This document shows, piece after piece, positions 1 through 5,394 of a stretch of DNA of 9,342 bases (the stretch's first letter is position 1; every line of letters begins with the position of its first letter). The DNA is from Candidatus Uhrbacteria bacterium (GTDB lineage: Bacteria > Patescibacteriota > Patescibacteriia > 2-12-FULL-60-25): the NCBI GenBank assembly GCA_016866635.1, contig VGLT01000030.1, forward strand, positions 1 through 9,342. Direction: 5' to 3'. The position numbers were made by a program, and so were the translations under genes. The notes beneath the pieces are model-generated. The model worked only from the letters and a program-made list of their open reading frames with translations. It searched no databases and was not told the origin of the DNA.

Positions 1-35
1 CCCACATTTCCGGCAATGGCAAGCGACAAATCCAT
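1..35 (-). CDS. Possible start of a leftward gene, cut by the window edge
   Basis: Reading leftward from an ATG at 33-35, the frame stays open to the edge and gives MDLSLAIAGNVG. It is supported by a plausible promoter directly upstream (an extended -10 at 46-54), which would start the mRNA only a few bases before the ATG. There is no Shine-Dalgarno sequence at usable distance. The short 'IAGNVG' stretch faintly recalls the first strand of single-stranded DNA-binding protein OB folds, but twelve residues are far too few to name it. The gene would be divergent from the ZIP transporter. Confidence 0.3.
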   Translation of the reverse strand, partial: MDLSLAIAGNV

Positions 36-45
36 AGATGGCCAG

Positions 46-73
46 ATTCTAGCACCTTGTCATCGGTATTCAA
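46..73 (-). promoter_or_regulatory. Candidate leftward promoter, extended -10
   Basis: Read on the minus strand there is TTGAAT (68-73), a 16-bp spacer and TAGAAT (46-51), preceded by TG with one base between (TGCTAGAAT). The predicted start point near 39 lies about 4 bases before the ATG at 35, so the transcript would be almost leaderless. This rests on motif reading only. Confidence 0.4.
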
Positions 74-97
74 AAAAATATACGCATTGGCAACCTG

Positions 98-106
98 TGT
101 TACAAT
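98..106 (+). promoter_or_regulatory. Candidate extended -10 promoter of the ZIP gene
   Basis: TGTTACAAT matches the TGnTATAAT extended -10 pattern. No good -35 hexamer lies 17 bp upstream, which extended -10 promoters tolerate. The predicted start point near 113 leaves about 20 bases before the GTG at 133. This promoter would be back to back with the leftward one at 46-73. Confidence 0.4.
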
Positions 107-132
107 CCATGGGAAATGCTTAACAATTCTCT

Positions 133-888
133 GTGACGATCGCCCCCTTCTTACTCGCTGCCTTGCCGATTGTATCAACACTGATCGGTGGCCTTGCGGT
201 CTATCGCTGGAAAAAAGATCTGCATCCATGGCTCTCGCTCTCTGGAGGAATCCTGCTTGGTGTTGCGTTTCTTGATCTTCTCCCAGAATCGATCGAGATT
301 GGGGTAGAGAGCGGGCTGTCGGTCCAATGGATTGCCGCGGCGACGCTGTTGGCTATTTTTGTGTTCCATGTCCTCGATAAAGTTCTTTCCTTTCACCACC
401 ATGAACAAGTTTTGGAACAAGAGCCCCACCACCATCACCCCCATGGTATCAAGGCAGTCATTCGTGCATCGGGAATGATCTTGCATAGTATTTTTAATGG
501 AATCGCCATCGGTGGAGGGTTTGCCATTGACGCTCGCCTGGGAATCCTCGTAACCATCGCTGTTATCATGCACGCCTTTTCTGATGGAATGAGTGTTGTG
601 ACCATTCTCAAAGATGGTCTTGGGCATAAGCATCGCGCCATCCTCCCCTTCCTCTGTATTGGTTCACTCGCACCGTTTCTGGGTGCCCTGATTGGATTAT
701 CCCTCGCTCCACAACAAAAAATCATCGCGATCCTCTTTGCGATTTTTGCTGGGTTCTTTATTTTTCTTGCTCTCTCCGACATTCTTCCACAGGCGTATCG
801 TGGAAAAATGTCGACCAGGAAGGGTCTGTTCTTAACAGCTCTAGGCATCCTCGCGGTTATGTTTATCCTCTCGCTCACCCACGCGTAG
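133..888 (+). CDS. ZIP-family divalent metal transporter
   Basis: This 251-residue membrane protein most likely moves Zn2+ or another divalent cation into the cytoplasm, as known for the ZIP (GufA-like) family. Hydrophobic segments lie at about 3-24, 34-52, 65-83, 107-132, 136-159, 168-191, 196-218 and 231-249, fitting eight helices. The metal-binding helices are visible: H118-x3-N122-G in the fourth and H147-x3-D151-G in the fifth. Many ZIPs have Glu at the second position, so N122 and D151 are conservative variants. A His-rich cytoplasmic loop (H88-H90, then H99-H102 and H104) precedes the fourth helix, as is common in ZIPs. The start is GTG: an in-frame stop at 121-123 excludes anything longer. 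The 3' end overlaps the converging gene by 14 bp. The family is secure; the metal is not determined. Confidence 0.9.
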   Translation: MTIAPFLLAALPIVSTLIGGLAVYRWKKDLHPWLSLSGGILLGVAFLDLLPESIEIGVESGLSVQWIAAATLLAIFVFHVLDKVLSFHHHEQVLEQEPHHHHPHGIKAVIRASGMILHSIFNGIAIGGGFAIDARLGILVTIAVIMHAFSDGMSVVTILKDGLGHKHRAILPFLCIGSLAPFLGALIGLSLAPQQKIIAILFAIFAGFFIFLALSDILPQAYRGKMSTRKGLFLTALGILAVMFILSLTHA

Positions 889-1840
889 CAGATGGTTGAT
901 TTGCTCGGAGGGCACGCATGCGCGTGAGAGATTCTCCAAACGCCATGAGTCCCATGCGCACCCCACTTGCTATCTTTCTATCTTGCAAAGTCGCGCATTG
1001 AAGCTCGAGCCCATCCATCAGTTGATCAAAGACTTGCAATTCTGTTGATGAAGGCTCACCTGTCACATCATAATTCATTTGATGCAAGACTGTTTTCAAC
1101 TCATCCTGAGACAAGGCTAATGAGAAGGTGGGGATACTGGACAGTTTTGTTCGAAGAATTTTTTGAGGCTCCCCGGAAAAGGTGATTCCGTATTTTATTT
1201 GCGTCCCTCCATCTGCGGCTCGCCGAATCACTTTTTGCATTTTTTGTTGATTGCGAAGCCCTTCTGTTTCATTCACATTGTCAAAAGAACACACCACGTT
1301 TCCCGTGAGACGATCGACAATCAAATGATCAACTCCGTGTTTGTAATCGTCAAATTTAGAGGAACGAAGCACAAGGAATTCTGAACCTAGCACTTTGTGC
1401 AAAATGATGGTTAACGCCATTTCCAATTGTACACCCAGCTTGGTTGATTGCCTCTCTCTAAACGCCGCCATCGCCGCCTCTCTCCCACCAAAATGTTTTT
1501 GCACACCCTCGCTATCTGCCGCGGCAAAATCTGCCTCTAATCTTTCAATCAATGCTTTATCATACTCAATCGTACCTTCTCCTGTATCATGTGGGTCACG
1601 ACCATCTTTTGTCTTCCTAAACGGCCCACCCTTTTTCAGAGAAAACGCATCCATGTTAATGGTGCCGTCGTCATGCAGGAGGGGCGCTCCTAATTCCCCT
1701 ACAAATTCACGATTGATTTGGTCTGCGAGTTGCTTGAGCGATTCGACAAGTTTTTCTTTGAATCGCTCTTGATGCGATGGTTTAATAGACCTTCGTTCAG
1801 GCCTTCGATCAAGAGAGGTTATTGGCATTTCTCGAGGCAT
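875..1840 (-). CDS. Conserved-looking protein of unknown function, possible PD-(D/E)XK-like core
   Basis: I do not recognise this protein of about 321 residues. Numbered from the ATG at 1840, the N-terminal 40 residues are basic. Residues 43-75 hold a conserved-looking 'FVGELGAPLLHDDGTINMD' stretch. Residues 130-155 form a helix containing E140, and 155-190 read as beta strands (FLVLRSSKFDDYKHGVD, then LIVDRLTGNVVCSFDN). E140, D164/D165, D171 and D187 are spaced roughly like the acidic residues of PD-(D/E)XK nucleases, but the position expected to carry Lys after D187 holds Asn (D187-N188), so an active nuclease is only a guess. There is no signal peptide or membrane helix, so it is cytoplasmic. 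A longer reading begins at GTG 1861, but that codon overlaps a candidate extended -10; ATGs at 1840 or 1828 fit better. The C-terminus overlaps the converging ZIP gene by 14 bp. Confidence 0.75.
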   Translation of the reverse strand: MPREMPITSLDRRPERRSIKPSHQERFKEKLVESLKQLADQINREFVGELGAPLLHDDGTINMDAFSLKKGGPFRKTKDGRDPHDTGEGTIEYDKALIERLEADFAAADSEGVQKHFGGREAAMAAFRERQSTKLGVQLEMALTIILHKVLGSEFLVLRSSKFDDYKHGVDHLIVDRLTGNVVCSFDNVNETEGLRNQQKMQKVIRRAADGGTQIKYGITFSGEPQKILRTKLSSIPTFSLALSQDELKTVLHQMNYDVTGEPSSTELQVFDQLMDGLELQCATLQDRKIASGVRMGLMAFGESLTRMRALRANQPSATRG

Positions 1841-1851
1841 AATTGTTCGAA

Positions 1852-1860
1852 ACAATATCA
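1852..1860 (-). promoter_or_regulatory. Candidate extended -10 for the unknown leftward gene
   Basis: The minus strand reads TGATATTGT, a TGn-TATTGT extended -10. The predicted start point near 1845 lies about 5 bases before ATG 1840 and would remove the upstream GTG at 1861 from the message. A 6-bp inverted repeat (ATTGTT / AACAAT, 1842-1856, 3-base loop) overlaps the -10 and the start point. No convincing -35 is visible. Confidence 0.3.
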
Positions 1861-1958
1861 CAATATGCGCTTGATTGTCTTGGTCTAGGTCAAGCTAGCC
1901 AGATTAGATTTCTGCATTGTAAGGCCGTCCACTCGCTTTTTTGATCCTCCCATGGCTC

Positions 1959-1987
1959 TTGCCATCCATAAAAAACTTTGTTACGAT
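1959..1987 (+). promoter_or_regulatory. Promoter of tRNA-Asp
   Basis: TTGCCA (1959-1964), a spacer of exactly 17 bp and TACGAT (1982-1987), with TG one base before the -10 (TGTTACGAT). The predicted start near 1994 is about 13 bases before the mature tRNA 5' end, a sensible length for a pre-tRNA leader removed by RNase P. Confidence 0.6.
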
Positions 1988-2006
1988 CTGGCCACAAAAA
2001 CCACGT

Positions 2007-2084
2007 GGGTGCGTGGTGTAGCCCGGTTAACACGTCTCCCTGTCACGGAGAAGATCGAGGGTTCGAATCCCTTCGCACCCGCCA
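2007..2084 (+). tRNA. tRNA-Asp (anticodon GTC), CCA encoded
   Basis: A full 78-base cloverleaf can be folded by eye. The acceptor stem pairs GGGTGCG (2007-2013) with CGCACCC (2074-2080). The D stem pairs GTGT (2016-2019) with ACAC (2030-2033). The anticodon stem is TCTCC/GGAGA, with loop CTGTCAC at 2040-2046 and anticodon GTC at 2042-2044. The T arm is GAGGG-TTCGAAT-CCCTT at 2057-2073. The discriminator is G2081 and CCA is genomically encoded at 2082-2084. A promoter lies just upstream and a strong hairpin terminator starts at the next base. Its last 20 bases are repeated at 2239-2258. Confidence 0.97.
2065..2084 (+). repeat. tRNA 3'-tail direct repeat, copy 1 (within tRNA-Asp)
   Basis: These 20 bases run from the T loop through the acceptor stem and CCA of tRNA-Asp. 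They recur exactly at 2239-2258, in the same orientation, 174 bp downstream. Confidence 0.9.
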
Positions 2085-2120
2085 TAAGAAAAGACTCCCG
2101 ATCTTGGGAGTCTTTTCTTA
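2085..2120 (+). terminator. Terminator directly after tRNA-Asp
   Basis: A perfect 15-bp stem (2085-2099 with 2106-2120) closes a 6-base loop, GATCTT. The A-rich left arm and T-rich right arm (TCTTTTCTTA) give a U-rich end in both orientations. It abuts the tRNA CCA with no gap. Confidence 0.8.
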
Positions 2121-2238
2121 TGCGAGGGAGAATGCGGATTCGAAGGGTATCCGAGCGAGTGAAAAATTTCACTCGTGAGGAACCCAGGCTCGAAGGAGGA
2201 GCGAGGTTCTCGTTGCAGCGCCGAGCGACGGGTGAGAG
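2121..2238 (+). other. Hairpin-rich non-coding cassette between the two tRNA tails
   Basis: No credible protein is encoded here. The stretch is a string of inverted repeats. CGGAT/ATCCG lies at 2135-2153, enclosing TTCGAA. CGAGTGAAA/TTTCACTCG at 2156-2175 is a perfect 9-bp stem with a 2-base gap. GCTC/GAGC lies at about 2188-2203, and CGTTGC/GCGACG at about 2211-2230 has one G-T pair. GGGTG at 2229-2233 can pair with CACCC in the second tRNA tail. GGATTCGAA (2137-2145) is an inverted copy of the tRNA T-loop TTCGAATCC. Together with the flanking tail repeats this resembles an integrated non-autonomous element or a structured RNA. Its function is unknown. Confidence 0.5.
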
Positions 2239-2258
2239 GAATCCCTTCGCACCCGCCA
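2239..2258 (+). repeat. tRNA 3'-tail direct repeat, copy 2 (att-like)
   Basis: An exact 20-base copy of the tRNA-Asp 3' end including CCA, without the rest of a tRNA. Preceding bases differ (GAGAG here, GGTTC in the tRNA), so the duplication starts sharply in the T loop. Like copy 1 it is followed almost at once by a terminator hairpin. Such tail copies are the classic mark of site-specific integration into a tRNA gene; a decayed tandem tRNA is the alternative. Confidence 0.85.
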
Positions 2259-2260
2259 CG

Positions 2261-2290
2261 AAAAAGCCATACTTTGTTAGTATGGCTTTT
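2261..2290. terminator. Bidirectional terminator between the tRNA block and pyruvate kinase
   Basis: A perfect 12-bp stem pairs AAAAGCCATACT (2262-2273) with AGTATGGCTTTT (2279-2290) around the loop TTGTT. Read leftward the stem ends in five T residues, so it can terminate the long leftward pyruvate-kinase transcript. Read rightward it ends in four T residues, so it can also stop readthrough from the tRNA block. Confidence 0.75.
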
Positions 2291-2318
2291 GCGTTAAGGC
2301 TCATGACGTATGGATCGC

Positions 2319-2338
2319 TGTCAGGTCTAAATCTGACA
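2319..2338. repeat. REP-like hairpin in the 3' region of pyruvate kinase
   Basis: TGTCAGGT (2319-2326) pairs with ATCTGACA (2331-2338) around the loop CTAA, with one G-T pair. There is no T-tract, so it is a poor terminator. Small GTCAG-type stem loops in intergenic DNA are typical of REP sequences mobilised by REP-associated tyrosine transposases. Only one copy is present here, so that reading is inference; it may simply stabilise the mRNA 3' end. Confidence 0.35.
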
Positions 2339-2360
2339 CCAGGAGTTTTTGGTTGTTTTT

Positions 2361-3761
2361 TTATACCACTCGATTCTCCACAAGATTAATATGACCGGAT
2401 TGTCCAAGCGGTTCACCGGCTACGACGATCACATCATCCTTCTTTTGAATCAATTGTTTTTCCACTAAATATTCCAGCGCGCGATCAATGAGCTCTGCGG
2501 TGGTCGAGGTTTGTGGGATGACAAACGGACGGACCCCCCAAGAAAGATTGAGTTGATGTTTTACGCGCTCATCAGCCGTTACCGCAAAGATCGGTAATTC
2601 TGGTCGACGACAGCTGACCCAACGCGCGGCATTTCCGGTAAGCGTCGCGACTAAAATCGCTTTTGCTTTTTGCTCACGGGCCAAAATCGCAGCCAGATTG
2701 GTCATCGCAACCTCGTCTGACCCGCCCGTTGGAACTTCTGGAGGCAGGTCATCAAATTCACTTGCTTCAACTTCTCGAATGGTGGAAGCCATCGTCTCTA
2801 CGGCAGAGACGGGGTGCGCTCCCGTCGCTGTTTCTCCAGACAACATCGTCGCATCCGTGTGATCAATCACTGCATTCGCAATATCAGAAACTTCCGCGCG
2901 TGTGGCACGCGGATTTTTTATCATCGAGTCAAGCATCTGGGTTGCAACAATCACGGGTTTACCAACCGCCAAACATTTCTTGATCAATTGCTTTTGAATC
3001 AAGGGCACTTTTTCTGCAGGCATCTCGATCCCTAAGTCACCACGTGCCACCATAATCCCATCGACCTCAGCAATAATCTCGTCCATGTGTTCCACTGCCT
3101 CAGGTTTTTCTATTTTTGCTAATACGCGAATAGCCGGATCACCAATCACCTTGCGAAGCTCACGAATATCCTCGGCAGAACGCACAAACGACAACGCAAT
3201 CCAATCCACTTTTTGCTCGACACCAAATTTCACATCGTCGCGATCTTTATCGCTCATCGCGGAAATAGACGTTTTTGTTTCCGGAAGATTCAATCCTTTG
3301 TGAGATGTGAGCCTTCCCCCATCCACAACTTCACACACGACATCTTGTCCTTCCACGCGAAGAACCTTTACCGATAATAATCCATCGTCTAGCAACAATC
3401 GCTCGCCAACCTTCACATCTTGATGCAAATTCGGATACGTCACGCCAATCTTTGGAAGGGTTACGGATCCGGTCGTAAAAACAACCTCCTTCCCCGCTTC
3501 AAGCATCACGCCCTCTTCTGGCAATTCTGCTACACGAATCTTTGGCCCTTGTAAATCCTGAAGAATGGTCAGCGGCTCTCCTGTTTTCTCCCGCACCGCA
3601 CGAATGCTAGCAATCAATTTGGCATGATCCTCGTGCGTCCCATGCGAAAAGTTCAGTCGACAGACATTCATCCCCGCTTGTACCAGTGCCTCCATCTGTT
3701 CTTGCTCATGCGACGCTGGCCCAATCGTACACACGATCTTCGTTCGTTTGGTAAGATTCAT
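2361..3761 (-). CDS. pyk: Pyruvate kinase
   Basis: Catalyses PEP + ADP to pyruvate + ATP, the last ATP-yielding step of glycolysis, in the cytoplasm. The 466 residues match the usual bacterial length without the extra C-terminal PEP-utiliser domain. Visible motifs: KIVCTIGPAS at 8-17; substrate Arg and ATP-site residues in C34-R35-L-N37-F-S39-H40; LQDLQGPKIR at 67-76; the B domain at about 78-165; catalytic K216 and Mg ligand E218 in AKIEKPE; Mg ligand D242 in VARGDLGIE; VATQML at 272-277; and MLSGETATG at 306-314. The regulatory C domain runs from about 350 to the end. The start is ATG with AAGGAAG about 5 bases upstream, one of the few clear Shine-Dalgarno sites here. Only 2 bases separate it from the HtrA stop, so it is probably the last gene of the nrdR-htrA-pyk run. 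Confidence 0.97.
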   Translation of the reverse strand: MNLTKRTKIVCTIGPASHEQEQMEALVQAGMNVCRLNFSHGTHEDHAKLIASIRAVREKTGEPLTILQDLQGPKIRVAELPEEGVMLEAGKEVVFTTGSVTLPKIGVTYPNLHQDVKVGERLLLDDGLLSVKVLRVEGQDVVCEVVDGGRLTSHKGLNLPETKTSISAMSDKDRDDVKFGVEQKVDWIALSFVRSAEDIRELRKVIGDPAIRVLAKIEKPEAVEHMDEIIAEVDGIMVARGDLGIEMPAEKVPLIQKQLIKKCLAVGKPVIVATQMLDSMIKNPRATRAEVSDIANAVIDHTDATMLSGETATGAHPVSAVETMASTIREVEASEFDDLPPEVPTGGSDEVAMTNLAAILAREQKAKAILVATLTGNAARWVSCRRPELPIFAVTADERVKHQLNLSWGVRPFVIPQTSTTAELIDRALEYLVEKQLIQKKDDVIVVAGEPLGQSGHINLVENRVV

Positions 3762-3763
3762 AT

Positions 3764-4852
3764 CTACTTCCTTTCTTCAAGAATAAGTTCGACCTGTCTT
3801 TCCTTTCCCTCACGCGCAACCTTTAACGTTAGCTTGTCTCCTGGAGCAAGTTTTGCAATGACACTCGAGAGCGTATGGCCTTGATCTAACTTCTGTCCAT
3901 TCATTTCCAAAATAATATCCCCTTCGACTAAGCCTGCCTTGGCTGCGGGCGAACCAGGCATGACGCCCGTGTCTCTCGGTACGGTTCCGCGCACGATCAA
4001 AGCGCCATAATTATACGGCAATGTATCACGCGTGGCGAGATCTTGGTCGATCTGGACATATCTCACGCCAATCCAGGCGCGCACAATACGACCTGTTTTT
4101 TGCACACTCGACAACGCTTGTTTCACGGCATTAATCGGGAGCGCAAAACCCAATGATTGCGCGTTTTCCGATATCGCTGTATTCACCCCGATCACAAATC
4201 CACGAGAATCGATCAACGGTCCACCAGAATTACCTGGATTGATCGCCGCGTCTGTCTGAATCGCTTCTTCAATGACCTCCGTTTGCTGTAACCCTCCAGC
4301 CACAAGCCGACGGTGAACACCGGAGATAATTCCCTGAGTCACGGTGTTCTGAAATTCTGCCAACGCGTTTCCAATCGCGATCACCGACTGCCCGATTTCC
4401 ACTCGATCACTATCACCAAGCTCAAGGGCAGGAACATGACTCACATCGATTTTTAAAAACGCCAAATCGAGCACGGGATCTCGAGCTAAAACCTTGGCAG
4501 AATATTCCTTTCCCTCTTGTGTCATCACCGTAAATTCAGCATTCAAATCGTTGATCACGTGCTTGTTAGTGACAATCATTCCATCGTTTGTCACAAAAAA
4601 ACCCGACCCTCCGCCTACACGAATCTTGTTCGCGGAGGTATTCCCAAAAAAATCTGTGACTTGCTTACGAATACTGATAGAGACAACCGCCGGCAAAGAA
4701 CGCTTTACTAGTGCAACCGTTGTCTCTTCGCCGGAAAAAATTTGCGTGAGCGGGTTTTGCGGAATTTTGGCATTTTCTTGTCCCAGCGAGTTCCCTAACA
4801 ATCCACCGATCAAACCAAGAACAAGACAGCCCGCAATAATAAATGGCTTCAT
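3764..4852 (-). CDS. HtrA/DegP-like S1C serine protease with one PDZ domain
   Basis: An envelope quality-control protease that degrades or binds misfolded proteins (known for the HtrA/Do family). Residues 4-24 form a hydrophobic N-terminal signal anchor, so the enzyme probably faces outside while tethered to the membrane. The trypsin-like domain spans about 40-255 and has a full triad: H98 (TNKHVI), D129 (LDLAFLKID) and S209 (NPGNSGGPL). One PDZ domain follows at about 270-355 (GSPAAKAGLVEGDIILEMNG). The 362-residue length and single PDZ fit DegS/HtrA-type rather than two-PDZ DegP. The ATG lies 17 bases after the nrdR stop with no clear Shine-Dalgarno; a TATACT 9 bases before it might be a -10, but its -35 is weak. 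pyk follows 2 bases after the stop. Confidence 0.95.
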   Translation of the reverse strand: MKPFIIAGCLVLGLIGGLLGNSLGQENAKIPQNPLTQIFSGEETTVALVKRSLPAVVSISIRKQVTDFFGNTSANKIRVGGGSGFFVTNDGMIVTNKHVINDLNAEFTVMTQEGKEYSAKVLARDPVLDLAFLKIDVSHVPALELGDSDRVEIGQSVIAIGNALAEFQNTVTQGIISGVHRRLVAGGLQQTEVIEEAIQTDAAINPGNSGGPLIDSRGFVIGVNTAISENAQSLGFALPINAVKQALSSVQKTGRIVRAWIGVRYVQIDQDLATRDTLPYNYGALIVRGTVPRDTGVMPGSPAAKAGLVEGDIILEMNGQKLDQGHTLSSVIAKLAPGDKLTLKVAREGKERQVELILEERK

Positions 4853-4869
4853 AGTGCTGATAGTATATC

Positions 4870-5379
4870 TTATCGCTTCTTTTTTGATAGTGACACCTTG
4901 TTCTTGCGTTTGGTTCTATTGCCGCGCCCCGATCGGAGCAGTCCCTCCAGTTCCGCCTGAAACGTTTTCACGTCTTCAAAGGAACGATACACGGATGCAA
5001 AACGAATATAAGCGACTTTATCAAAATGTTTGAGCCGTTCCATCACAATCTCCCCCAGGGCAGACGTACGCAGTTCGTTGGTCTTTTTACGCTGGATATC
5101 CCGTTCAATCTCATGTAATAAATTATGAAATTCTCCATCCGTATAGGAGCGTTTCTCGAGCGCTTTGCGCAAGCCACGCTCCATCTTTTCTCGAGAAAAC
5201 GCTTCACGTCTTCCATCCCGTTTGACCACCGTGATATTGAGCAACTCAACCTCTTCCAGCGTAGAAAATCGGTATTCACAATCGTCGCATTCACGCCGAC
5301 GCCGAATAGAGGTCCCACCTGGCGATAAGCGTGAATCAACAACTCGTGAATCCGCGTGATTGCAAACAGGGCAGTGCAT
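4870..5379 (-). CDS. nrdR: Transcriptional repressor NrdR
   Basis: NrdR binds NrdR boxes upstream of ribonucleotide reductase genes and represses them according to the ATP/dATP state. The 169-residue protein begins with the zinc ribbon C3-x2-C6 and C31-x2-C34, with the RRRRECDDCEYRFST segment at 26-40. An ATP-cone domain follows (about 47-137, beginning ITVVKRDGRREAFSREK). It is slightly longer than the usual 150-160 residues because of a Lys/Arg-rich tail after residue 150 that might add non-specific nucleic-acid binding. The ATG is 7 bases after the ftsZ stop and has no Shine-Dalgarno; a perfect extended -10 lies 6 bases upstream. No reductase gene is in the window, so its targets are elsewhere. 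Confidence 0.96.
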   Translation of the reverse strand: MHCPVCNHADSRVVDSRLSPGGTSIRRRRECDDCEYRFSTLEEVELLNITVVKRDGRREAFSREKMERGLRKALEKRSYTDGEFHNLLHEIERDIQRKKTNELRTSALGEIVMERLKHFDKVAYIRFASVYRSFEDVKTFQAELEGLLRSGRGNRTKRKNKVSLSKKKR

Positions 5380-5385
5380 GGGCCC

Positions 5386-5394
5386 ATTATATCA
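5386..5394 (-). promoter_or_regulatory. Extended -10 (TGATATAAT) at the ftsZ/nrdR junction
   Basis: The minus strand reads TGATATAAT, a perfect TGn-TATAAT, spanning the last sense codons and TAA of ftsZ. It ends 6 bases before the nrdR ATG, so transcription would begin at or beside the A of that ATG and give a leaderless nrdR mRNA. No strong -35 is seen. Part of the match is forced by the Met-Ile-stop codons of FtsZ, so chance is possible. Confidence 0.4.

Noticed and set aside
175..878. Two leftward ORFs opposite the ZIP gene (175-633 and 435-878)
   Set aside because: Antisense shadows: no domain, unusual composition, and the rightward frame has full ZIP motifs.
913..926. CACGC/GCGTG hairpin after the ZIP gene as a terminator
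   Set aside because: No T-tract follows, and it lies inside the coding region of the converging gene.
1981..2304. 107-residue leftward ORF across the tRNA block, with the AGAKGF string twice
   Set aside because: It is antisense to tRNA-Asp and its duplicated tail. The protein repeat exists only because the tail copies are 174 bp (58 codons) apart.
1952..2389. 145-residue rightward ORF covering the tRNA and both terminators
   Set aside because: It reads through a clear tRNA cloverleaf, two terminator hairpins and the end of pyk; no domain is visible.
5043..5387. 114-residue leftward ORF overlapping nrdR
   Set aside because: A frame-shifted shadow of nrdR, whose own frame has the zinc ribbon and ATP-cone.
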